Shown here: in pieces, positions 11,560 to 20,862 of the stretch
Position numbering within the stretch: position 1 is the stretch's first letter
Layout of the letters: every line of letters begins with the position of its first letter
Assembly (NCBI RefSeq): GCF_047495875.1
Contig: NC_092474.1
Coordinates: 8,325,001-8,389,000, forward strand
DNA length: 64,000 nucleotides
Reading direction: 5' to 3'
DNA from: Pithys albifrons albifrons
Taxonomy: Eukaryota; Chordata; Aves; Passeriformes; Thamnophilidae
Position numbers and translations under genes: made by a program
Notes under the pieces: model-generated
The model's database searches: none
What the model saw: only the letters and a program-made list of their open reading frames with translations
What the model was told of the DNA's origin: nothing

Positions 11560-12925
11560 CAAGCAGTCCCAAAATGGAGACCAGGGCCAGCTGATGACAT
11601 TCCCCCGAGGAAGGGTGTCCCTGTATCCCAGAGCTCTCCCAGCACTCCATCCACAAGGGTGCTGCACCCCACTGCTGCCGTGCGCCCCCACAGGGATGAG
11701 ACAGGGGAAACTCTGAGGTGACTCAGAGCAGTTGCAGTACCTAAGGAAGCTCGAGAGGGCTGTGGGAATTTCCCAGCCAGTTAATCAATATGACACTTCC
11801 CTGTTCATTACAGCTGCCAAAAATATGCAAAAGTCCCGTCTGGTCCCACCAGATCTGAGCCTGAACTCTGATCTGGAGAAATCACTTGACTAACTAAATA
11901 CCACACCCTCTTCCTCCTCATTTAAGGTCAGTACATTAAGGATGACTTACCACTTCAAATATAACAGAAAACTATAAATATCTGAGAAATGCCACCTTGG
12001 AGCAGCCTGAACTCAATAGTCTGTGCTGAGTGGGAGGAAAACATCAGCAACTTGCTATTCCAAGACCAGTGGGTCTTTGCTGGTGTCTGCTCTGCCAGCA
12101 GAGACCTCTGCTCCCCCTAAAATTATTTAGCTGTATTAAAAAAATAGGAGGAAAATGATCTATACAAAAGCTTTGCATAAAAAAGTGATCAATGCAAATT
12201 CCTCAGAGAAAATTGCACCAACAGATGGAATCAACCCATTCCCAACAAATGCCTCTGGCTGTGCAGATGGTAATTATAGGATGTATGTAAATATGGGAGC
12301 ACCAGGAAGCACAGCAACATGCACTGCTGAGCCTGGGTGTGTGGGGGACGCCTGTCCCAACCCTTCCCAGGGCCGTTGGAAAGGGGGAAATTGGGATTTG
12401 GAAAGGTTTGGGGCTGCATCCATACAGCCCACTCAACTGTCAGTGCCCCACAACCACCTCTGCTCCCTTCCAACTCCTGAGGAAGAAACTTCCAACCCCA
12501 GCCCTGGCATTGTGCCTTACCATCGGGATCTGCCACCGGCCCAAGGGTCACAGCAGGATGGCAGGATGGATCCCGGCTGTTTCCACGGGCTGAGTGGGCT
12601 CATCCCCTGGGTACCCTAGGCAGGAGAAGCCCTGAGCTCACAGCACTGCTCAGCCTGCACCCAGCACAGCCTTGCTGTAGGAGCACATCCACAGAGATGA
12701 TGGCACTAAAACCACAGGACATTTGGGAATGCTGGTGGGATGAAGGTGGCTCTACCCATCCCAGGCCCCCACTGTCACTGGTCCTCAGACCATTACAAGC
12801 ACTGAGGCCATCTGAGCTCCATCAGCTCCTCCCTGCAACACACCTCTCCCTCAGCCTGCTGGGCCAACTTCCCTCTCACCAGGCCCCTGAGAGGGCCAGG
12901 CTTTTTTTCCTCATTTTTCCAATGT
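11560..12925. other. Non-coding sequence
   Basis: Contains an AT-richer part (11740-12290), otherwise GC-moderate. The 154-codon frame starting at 12155 shows no domain and passes through unrelated composition zones, so it is not called as a gene. Confidence 0.4.
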
Positions 12926-13165
12926 GATGTCAAGGACCATTACCAAGGCCACTGTATTTTTATTTTATATTGCTGTTGACACTGTCGGGGTTTTTTGTTT
13001 TGGTTTCTTTTTTTATTTCTGAGAAAAGTACTTGCAGAGAGTCTATGGTAAAATGTTAATTGGAGCCAAGTAATTAGACAAAGATAGTTAGTGATCTCTC
13101 CCAAGCAATCAGCTTTTATTTCAGTGCTATAATAATTGCCATCATTCCACAAAGTGCTTTGGCAT
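12925..13165. promoter_or_regulatory. Short AT-rich block, possible regulatory element
   Basis: T-rich then mixed AT-rich sequence, with words such as GTTAATTGG (13053) and CTATAATAATTGCC (13125). It is small and could be neutral AT-rich DNA. Confidence 0.2.
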
Positions 13166-14685
13166 TTGACAGGAGGGATCCATGTGCAGCCAAACACTTC
13201 TCCCAGGGCTGATGGTGTGAGGGACACAGCTCCAGAGGTCCTTGCTCACCATGTCGTGGGCATCCACCACTGGCAGGCAGGGGGATTCCCTGGTCCCTGA
13301 AGTGCTGCTACTCAGGACTCTGCTCATGGCACATTTTCCTCCATCCTGCAACCTCAGGGACTGTGCCCTGCTCTCTCTGGCTCAGCAGAACACTCCAGAT
13401 CAGCTCTCTGGGACCAGCTCCTGTTCACACTTGTCAAAGCTAGATCCAGATTTATTGCTGCCTTAAAAAAAAAAAAGGTACAAACAGCCAAAGCCTCTTG
13501 CTGTTTCCTCCATCTCTGAGGAGATGGAGCCATCAGGTCACCTCGTGGAGCATATACATGATGGGCTGTGCGCACCCTGCCAAGTGCACACCCTCTGGTC
13601 CCACCAGAGCCCCCAGCCAGCCCAGCCCTGCTCAGAGGGGCACAACAGGCACTGTCACACAGCAAGAGCCTTTTGTTGAGCTTCACATTTTCTGGTGTTT
13701 AAAAATATTTTTGAATTTAAACAAAATCACAACCTAAGGGACTTGTTGATTGAGAATGTCTCAGCCTGGGTGATGGGAACAGTTCCACCACTGCTCCTTT
13801 CCTCTCTGGTCTCAACAGGCACTGATCTGGAGTGGCAACACAGACCCAGCCTACAGTTCCTCCAAGAAGGAATTTTTCCAACAGAAAATCATCAGGAGGT
13901 GTCTTCCTTCAAGTGTAAACATGGCTGTAATTGCGTTCAGTCTCATTGCACTGCAGTTCTAGGCAAGGAATTTCCCCACAAACCCATTAGGCGAATGGGC
14001 CAGCCTGTACCCCACATGTACCAGATGCCAACCGGCCGCAGAAGGCTCTGGGCTGGGACACACTTCCCTTGAAGATGAGCTCCCTTCCTTCCAGGCAGGC
14101 AGTGCTCTGGATCATTTCTTTGCCATCCCCACTTCAGCTTCAGTGTCAGAGATCCTGGAGGTGTGTTATGATTTGCAGCCAGCCCAGCCTCCCCCAGACC
14201 TGCCAGACTGTCTCAGCTACTCCAAACAGGGTCTAGGTTAATGGAGGTAACCCAGCAACGCTGGGAAAATAAATGCTTTCCTTATAAAACAGTGCTGGGC
14301 TCCAGAACCCAGTGCTCCAGAGAGCAGCCCTCATGGAGAGCAGAGAGTCCTCCATCAGCCCCAGCATCAAACCCTGGAGCACCCAGCCTTTCTGGGATCC
14401 TTCCCCAGGGAGACAGCTCCTGCCACCCTCAGGGCTGGGAGCAGGTGACCACCTCCACAAGGCTCAGCCCCCTCCAAACCCTCTGCCCATCACCTTTATC
14501 TAACCCCAGCACATTAAACACCATCCTACAGTCAGGAGGAAAGGGACATACAGGACAGTCCCATGCTGGGAACCTGGGAACGTCACCACACATGAGCGTT
14601 GCACACGAGGAGTGCACAGGCAGCCGCACTTGTACATCCCTCCCCTGTGTTTCACACCTCAGCTTTCTATCTTCTCATCAGCAAC
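13166..14685. other. Non-coding sequence with a short A run
   Basis: GC-moderate. An A12 run lies near 13466. Frames of up to 184 codons (14241-14795) have no recognisable domain and no exon-like boundaries. Confidence 0.4.
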
Positions 14686-14950
14686 TGCAGACAGATTTTT
14701 CTCAGCGTGAGAAATGCCATGAAATTGAAAGATTGTACAGCAAACATTTTTTCTTGATGCTCTGTCTAATTGTGCTCCCTTTGATTTTTTATTAATCTGT
14801 TCTTTTATTATCCTGAAGGCAACAGGGGAAAAAAATAAATCTTTTGCTTTCTGAGCTGGCTAGTGCTGCTGTTGTTCTGTCCTGTTAAATAGGGAGGTTC
14901 TAGGACAGAGTATCCACCTTTAAAGGAGTCAAGGAATGAGCCACACTGCC
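14685..14950. other. AT-rich spacer before a CR1 copy
   Basis: AT-rich, non-repetitive sequence ending at the CR1 junction. No gene-like feature was seen. Confidence 0.35.
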
Positions 14951-15338
14951 CTCTCAGGCTGAGAGAACTGGGATCATTCAGACTGGAGAAGGCTTTGGAA
15001 TGACCTAATTGTGGACTTCCAGTACCTGAAGGACACCTGCAAGAAAGGTGGAGATTTACAAGGGTCTGGAGTGACAGAACAAGGGGAAATGGCTTCACAC
15101 AGACAGACAGTAGGTTGAGATTTGATGGTGGGAAGAAATTCTTCCCTGTGAGGGTAGGGAGGCCCTGGCACAGGTTGACCAGTGAAGTTGCACTGCCCCA
15201 GCCCTGGAAGTGTCCAAGACCAGGCTGGACAAGGCTCTGAGCATCCTGATCTAGTGGAAGGTGACACTGCCCATGGTAGAGGTCTTGGAATGAGTTGATG
15301 TTTAAGGCCCTTTCCAACACAGGCCATTCTATGGTTCT
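14951..15338 (+). mobile_element. CR1 LINE 3' end, sense orientation
   Basis: It runs from ctctcaggctgagagaactg, the CR1 word preceding TTCAGCCTGGAGAAG, through gaaattcttccctgtgaggg. It ends with ggccctttccaacacaggcc and attctatggttct. About 390 bp remains, 5'-truncated and moderately diverged. On the opposite strand it produces a spurious 198-codon frame. Confidence 0.93.
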
Positions 15339-15912
15339 CTCCTCACTTGGATGTGGGACCAGGTACCAGCCTTGCTGACTCCCTGCAGTTTTCCAAGGCC
15401 ACACCCTGCAGGGCAGCAGGAGGAGATGCTGGGAAAGGTGTCACGAGCTCAGCTCACTGTCAGATTCCCGCAGGCACTGGGCTCACCATGGTGGGAGAAA
15501 CACAAAGAGGGCTCACAGCTGCTGAGCTGCGTCTTTACTGGCAAGATGTGCAGTAATAGCATGTGTGGGGTTATTGATGTCCGCTCTGTACTTGCCTGTA
15601 AAACGCACTGACACCGTATATTGCATGGTCAATAGGTCTTTGGGGTTTTTCCAATGGTATTAAATATCATTTTAAAAGGATGTGCCCATGGACCTTATCA
15701 GTTGCTCCCTTGGCAGAGCATGAGGAGGGGCATTGGATGCACCAGAGTGGGACACGGGGCAGTCACGGGGCTGGGGGGCAGCCCCGGGGCAGGGCAGGGA
15801 CAGAGACAGGATCTGCAGGCAGGAGCTGGGAGGCAGACAAGGCCCCTCTGAGAACTGCATGTGCAGGGTGTCAAGCAGCCAGCCTGGAAGCACACAGGGG
15901 TCGTGCCAGTGC
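15339..15912. other. Non-coding sequence with a small AT-rich pocket
   Basis: The pocket at 15545-15680 contains GTTATTGATG and TATTGCATGGTCAATAGG words. The remainder is purine-rich and GC-rich (15720-15850). No recognised element. Confidence 0.35.
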
Positions 15913-16044
15913 CAGCTGCTGGAGCAACACCACCACACTGTACTGCAGGGACAGCCACCCAGGTCCCCTCTCGTCCAGTCCTGGAGCCTCTGGGCAATGT
16001 CTCACCATCCCCAGGATGAGAAATCACAGAACTCTGGGGTCACC
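15913..16044 (+). repeat. Copy A of an unclassified 130-bp direct repeat
   Basis: This segment aligns, at high similarity by eye, with 17309-17442. Both begin CAGCTGCTGGAGC, share caggtcccctctc and tcctggagcc, then ggcaatgtctcaccat/ccac. Similarity stops sharply on the right. The family is not recognised. The ctctgggcaatgtctcacca part loosely resembles antisense CR1, but the preceding part does not. Confidence 0.6.
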
Positions 16045-17308
16045 ACTTCCCACCCACCTCCCACAGCTTCCTCTGCAATTCTCCTCCTGCTCTCCAGTCC
16101 CTCCCATAGAGCAAGTCTGCCCCAGAAGCAGTTTTCCAGCCCAGCAGGACCCTCAGAGTGTCCAGCACAGGCACTTCCACAGCAGGTAAAGCAGCAGCAT
16201 TGGGCTGGAGGCAGCAAGTGCAGCACAAGGGGACTGAGGCACTACTGCGCATGGTCTCCCTGCAACAGGCACACAGGAATAAGAACAAGTCACATCCCCT
16301 TGTCACCGTACCAGGACACTCCTTCAGCACTTTCTTGAAAAGTTTGGGAGGCCAGGAGGAGTATTTGATTATTTGATTTGAAATACAGCCCTCCAAAGAG
16401 CCCTCCCTATTGAAGAAACCATAAAAAGCAGATCTTTCCTAATGTCACTCTTTCTTCCCTTCTCCTCAGAGCCGCTGAGCACTGCCATTCATCACCGGTG
16501 CGACACTTTCATAATGTAGTCCCAGATAATGGCACACCTTCCAACTTTCCAGAATTGGCTGTCAGGGAAATCGAAGGAGACAAGTGTGAGATAGGGGAGC
16601 AGGACTTCTTGGTGGATATGAGCCACAGCAACACAGCCCTCAGGCAGCCCAGCCCACTGAGGCACAGCCGGGCCCATGGGGGGCACAGGGCCGGCCCTCA
16701 CAGGCAAGGGGCACAGTCATAGGCCAGTTTGGGGCACAGAGGGGATTTTCAGGGTGACCCCGGGAGCAGAGGTCAGGTCAGTCCTACATTCTGTCCCAGA
16801 ACATCATTCCCTCCCACAAAGCAGGTCACAGGCACTGCCACCCCACTCCTGGCCCTGCAGTGCCACTTCTTCCTCACATCAGGGCCAGTCTGCATACCTG
16901 GCAGGATGGAATAGAACAGCACAGCTCCTTAACCTGACTTCCATTCCTCCAGCACACCACGAAGCAGCAGGACCACACTCCCCCTCCTCCTCCTCAGGTA
17001 CTATCCTCAGGCCAGCCCCCACCCCTCCTCTTCTCTAAATATCTTAAGCTGTCTTGGTGGTTTGCTCAGGAATGCAGCCCTACCCCACCTCTCTCCTCTC
17101 TTTTCACCCCAGTCCACTGTGCATCTTCCAGAATCTCCCCAAAACCCTTGCCAGGGCCCTTCTTGCTCCTCCCCATACAATCCCCTCACACACAGCCCAG
17201 CTCCCCGCCAGCACCAACACCCTGTGTGTGGTCTGTCCCTCTGCCCACTGTGCTCCTGAGTGCACTGGGAAGTGCCTCACAACCCACAGGAACACACAAG
17301 GAGAGCAT
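16045..17308. other. Spacer between the two direct repeats
   Basis: Alternating pyrimidine-rich sequence (16045-16160 and 16980-17250) and mixed sequence. Frames of 100-200 codons overlap on both strands. No integrase, gag-like or other domain was seen, so a retroviral interior is not supported. Confidence 0.4.
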
Positions 17309-17442
17309 CAGCTGCTGGAGCCAACACCACCACACCATGCTCACAGGGATGGTCACACAGGTCCCCTCTCCTCTGGTCCTGGAGCCATCTGGCAATGTCT
17401 CACCACTCCCAAGAGGATAAATCATGGAGCACTGGGGGAACC
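17309..17442 (+). repeat. Copy B of an unclassified 130-bp direct repeat
   Basis: Second copy of the 15913-16044 segment, in the same orientation about 1.4 kb downstream. It abuts a CR1 fragment that starts at about 17462. The pair could be a local duplication or two members of a low-copy dispersed repeat. The spacing would suit a small LTR pair, but no retroelement interior was recognised. Confidence 0.6.
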
Positions 17443-17461
17443 AGCACTGGTGAGGCACTGA

Positions 17462-17640
17462 CAGAGTTTGCCCAGGGAAGCTGTGGCTGCCCCATCCCTG
17501 GAAGTGTTCAAAGCCAGGTTGGACAGGGCTTGCAGAAACCTGTGCTGGGGCAAGGTGTCCCTGCCCATGGCAGAGGGTGGGACTGGATGAGCTTTAAGGT
17601 CCCTTCCAACCCAAACTATTCATTGATCCTATGATTTTAA
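17462..17640 (+). mobile_element. CR1 LINE 3' end, sense orientation
   Basis: About 180 bp of CR1 3' end. It includes ctgccccatccctggaagtg, caaagccaggttggacaggg, and ctttaaggtcccttccaacc, then a decayed tail (attgatcctatgatt). It is the younger-looking subfamily with the ccatggcagagggtgggact word. Strongly 5'-truncated. Confidence 0.95.
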
Positions 17641-18089
17641 CAATGCTGAAAGGTGACAGCCTCATGTTCATACCTGCCCCTTCTCTTCCTTAGTCCCAGC
17701 TGCCTTTGCAGCATTCTCAAGGCAATTCTACTCTCTCTGACAGAGTTTCCTACATTTTTTTTTTTAGCCATGGCCTCTCCAGGTGTGCACATGCATTTTC
17801 TGACTTGTCAACTCATCTTGCCTTGGCAGTTTCTAAGAGTTTATTCTACCTCTTTTGGCTTTTTCAAGTAGAATTGAGTGCACAAGAGCTGAGGGATCGC
17901 AGACAAATGGTACATGAAAATCTACATCCCCATATACATATTTAACAAGGTCTTCAAACCTTATCTCACAGTGCTCCAATGAGCTCTGCTCTGTGCCCTA
18001 TGTGGTGGTGGTGGTGCGAGGCTTGCACATTTTGAGCCTGTTTGCACCTCCCAGGGTGCAGCACTCAGATGGGAAGAGAAAGTGAGTGC
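17641..18089. other. Non-coding sequence with a small (TGG)n run
   Basis: Pyrimidine-rich, then mixed. A (TGG)-type trinucleotide run of about five units lies at 18002-18016. No gene features. Confidence 0.4.
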
Positions 18090-18560
18090 TGCCAGCTGGG
18101 TGCCTTATCTTTGTCTTTAAATTAATATGATTTTGTCAGGTTTATGAAAAATAATATAGCATGTTATTTTTCATAACCCTGACTGATATCTCCATTTCCC
18201 ATGGTTCAGCTCAGGCCATAAACGTGACCCTGCTTGAGTGATTTCACCTTCCCCATTGAGCACGGAGCCTCTGCAGCACTCAGACCAAGGTCCTGACTGA
18301 TTATCGACAAATTAAAAATATAAGCTATTGACCAGACACTGAGATAGAGTCCCTGAGCCGGTGCCCGGAATCTCAATGAGGTTATTGAAGTGGTGCCGAT
18401 CGATGCAGCAGTCACAGCCCGGGAGCCGGTGGCCGCATGCATAATGCGGGAGGGGGTGTTGCTGGAGGCTTAAGTAAATAGTTGTTCAAATTAACAAGGA
18501 TGCTGTGAGATGCAGCCGAATGCTTTCTGAAGTCAGGAAAGCAATAAAACCAGCGGGCAC
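18090..18560. promoter_or_regulatory. Candidate conserved non-coding element with a large inverted repeat
   Basis: Complex AT-rich sequence with a 20-bp inverted repeat (listed separately). It also has ATTATCGACAAATTAAAAAT at about 18300 and a GGTGCCGATCGATGC word at about 18392. A CATGCATAATGCGG word lies near 18435. The mix of A/T words and preserved CpGs in an otherwise CpG-poor setting suggests constraint. Function is inferred only. Confidence 0.35.
18135..18183. repeat. 20-bp inverted repeat with a 9-nt spacer
   Basis: The left arm 18135-18154 (gtcaggtttatgaaaaataa) pairs with the right arm 18164-18183 at 19 of 20 positions. The only mismatch is T18141 against C18177. The spacer is tatagcatg. 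Pairing does not extend outward. It could be a palindromic protein-binding site, the remnant of a short inverted-repeat transposon, or a hairpin RNA. The sequence cannot tell which. Confidence 0.85.
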
Positions 18561-19120
18561 TCAGCAACACCTTCACATTCTGAGTGAGAGGGTGCAGGAG
18601 AGATGGGGGTGATGGGCAGATGTGCAGGTGAGGGCGGGGTGTGAGCCACCTTCCTGGGGAAACTCCGTGTCTCCAGCAACAGGGAGAGGTGGAATGCAGA
18701 TGCGGCTCAAAGCATAACGTGACTCCCCTGGTTCTCATGCCCACAGCTCCAAGTCCTCCCGGGCAGCACCAGAGGCAGAACCTCCATCGGCCACTGTGGT
18801 CCCAGCAGCGAGCTTGCCAAGGCTTCTCTGTGCCCTCTGCTCCCTTCTCCCACCTGGCACAAACATCCTTTGTTTGCTACTTAAGTGATTTCTTGGCTTT
18901 CCTGCTAATGCTTGGTGACATTTATATTGCTTTAATCAATATTAATTATCCTTTGTCCCAAGTCAACAAACTCCATTTTTTTATTCCCTACCCATTGGTT
19001 TGGTGTCATATGGGATTTGTGCCTCACTCTGCCCCCGGTGGTGGCACCGACAGGAAACCTCTCCCTCGCCTTATCCTCTCCAGTTCTGCCTCCTCCATCT
19101 CCGAAGTTTCCTTTCCTCTC
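18561..19120. other. Mixed sequence leading into the CpG island
   Basis: GC-moderate with an AT-rich pocket at 18880-18990. A possible minus-strand splice donor (GTGAGAGG on the minus strand, about 19110-19117) lies at the left edge of the CpG island. It would suit a minus-strand first exon, but nothing confirms this. Confidence 0.3.
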
Positions 19121-19330
19121 ACCCCTCTGCCCGGTGCCGGGATGCCGGTCCGGGGGCCGCCGGCGCAGCTCCGGATTGCGGCTCGGCTGCGCTTCAAGAG
19201 TTAACAGCGCTCAGCAGCGGGTCCCGTTTCCTGGCAGCGCCGGCGGCAGCTCCGCGCAGCGCGGCCCCGAGCGCGGCCTCTGGGGACGGCGCCGAGCACA
19301 TCGCTGCCTGCGTGTTTGAAAACACCGATG
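19121..19330. promoter_or_regulatory. CpG island, candidate promoter
   Basis: About 210 bp with very high GC and roughly thirty CpG dinucleotides, in a window where CpG is otherwise sparse. Words such as ggggccgccggcgcagctcc and gcgcagcgcggccccgagcg repeat GC-box-like themes. The edges are sharp. In birds such islands usually mark transcription start sites of housekeeping or developmental genes, or alternative promoters. No TATA box is evident. The direction of transcription is unknown, and the frames across it are not recognisable proteins. Confidence 0.6.
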
Positions 19331-19501
19331 TCAGCGAGGCGGCTGCCGGCAGCTCACTGGCTTTCCTGGCACTGCTGATGGACAGGGTCAGATCCCAGCA
19401 GCTGTTGGGAAGGAAGAGGCGCGCTCAGCATCTGTGTGTAGTGATAGAAACCGCCCGTGATGGTGCCAGCCGGTTACCGCATGGCTCCACCCTGGCCCTG
19501 C
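19331..19501. other. Sequence downstream of the CpG island
   Basis: GC-moderate, with a few further CpGs up to about 19490. No feature is identified. Confidence 0.35.
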
Positions 19502-19633
19502 TTTGGAAGGGATGCTCTGTCAGCTCAGCGTCCCCCAGCTCTGTTTTTGGAAGGTGTACTTTGCTGGCTCGGCATCCCCCAACCCCTGTTTTGGAGAAAT
19601 GCTCTGCTGGCTCAGCATTCCCCAGCCTCAGCA
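19502..19633 (+). repeat. Minisatellite, three 44-bp units
   Basis: Units start at 19502, 19546 and 19590, each with tttgga. They share the core GCTCTG(T/C)CAGCTC/GCTGGCTC followed by a GC-ATCCCCCA-like block and a CTGTT end. The unit length is 44 bp, not a multiple of three, so it does not encode a protein repeat. The copies are diverged from one another by roughly a fifth to a quarter. Confidence 0.75.
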
Positions 19634-20708
19634 CCTGGCACGAGGGGAAGAAGTGCCAGCTGCCTAGGCTGTGCACCAGCAACGGGACACAGGGCGGCAA
19701 CGCCGTGGGGTAGCTCTGAGCAGACACATCAAGGGATTTCCTGGCCAATTTGGGCTGCATTTAGGCACTGGGCAACACCCGCTCCAGTGCTGCCTCTCCT
19801 GGTGTCTCTTGCTGGTCTGAACCCCCCGGTGATGCTACACATGCAGAAACCAGCAAGACCCCTCGAGCCTCAGCACGGTCCCAGTCCCTCCCCGAAGAGA
19901 AAACACATGTGAGGCGTGACCTCTGCTTTCCCAAAGCTCCAGGTCCAGGAGTACTGTGAATCTCAGCCTGCACTGCTGTTTTGGGAGTGGGTTTCCAGAC
20001 CTTTTACTGCACAGAAATGTGGGGAAATGTTCAAAGAAAAAAATACCTCTATAAAAATAAAACCAAACCTGCAGTTAATTCCTAACATCATTGTCTTTGA
20101 GGCAGGGTTGTGATGGCTGAGCTGCCTCCCAGTGATTTAACACTTGGAGCTGTCACTGGACTAACAGGGAAGACCACAGACAAAAACCAGGCGCATGCAG
20201 GCACCTGCACGTCGTGTTTTGCACAAGGTTCCCATTTGAGGCACTGACTGATTCCTCTCCCAGCTCGGCAGGGCTCACTCCATTGATGGCTTCCTCCGAG
20301 TGCACATTGTAATGATGTGGAATTATGCAGCAGGTAGCTAATCACAGCAGTGCTGCTCAGGGCAAGGGGTCCAGCTTGAGCAGTCCCACCCCCCCATTTT
20401 ATGGAGCCCCACACTGCAGTTCCAGCACTGAGGGAAACTTTAAGCAGGAGCAGCGACTAACAGATTCATTTAACTTGCTCCAGAGCAACTATAAAAAATC
20501 AATTTAGTTCACCAGGCGGCTTGAACTGGTGCCAGTGGCAGGGAGCACCTCCCAGCTGAGAGCTTTCCAGCTCTGAAGTACTGCACGAATATTGCCAGCG
20601 CTGATTCAGCAGCCAGCTCCATGCAGGGCAGAGATGCCCAGCTCCAGGTCCCTGTGAGGGCAGAGGCTCTCAGCTGCCATGGGGTCCAGACACAGAAACA
20701 CAGAACCA
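19634..20708. other. Non-coding sequence
   Basis: Mixed composition. An AT-richer part at about 20030-20100 contains ccaaacctgcagttaattcc. No repeats or genes recognised. Confidence 0.4.
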
Positions 20709-20862
20709 GAGAATCACAGAATCATTTATGTTAGAAAAGGCCTCCAAGATCATCAACCCCAGCCTGTGATCAATCACCACCTTATACACTCAACCAGAGC
20801 ACTGAGTGCCACATCCAGTCATTCCTCGAACACCTGCAGGGATGCTGACTTCTGGGGACTTG
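20709..20862 (-). mobile_element. CR1 LINE 3' end, older subfamily, antisense
   Basis: On the + strand it begins gagaatcacagaatcattta, then ggcctccaagatcatcaacc. It continues with words matching the older CR1 layout (gagtgccacatccagtcatt, cacctgcagggatgctgact). About 155 bp. It differs from the younger ccatgggcagggacacc-type copies. Confidence 0.88.

Noticed and set aside
11182..11721. 179-codon open frame on the + strand
   Set aside because: Most of it lies in the 3' region of a CR1 copy, downstream of where its polymerase ORF would end.
15913..17442. LTR pair of an endogenous retrovirus
   Set aside because: The 1.3-kb interior has no recognisable gag, protease, polymerase or primer-binding site, and the repeats lack clear TG...CA ends. 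Kept only as an unclassified direct repeat.
19000..19713. 237-codon + strand open frame across the CpG island
   Set aside because: Open mainly because GC-rich islands lack stop codons. It continues through the 44-bp minisatellite and shows no domain.
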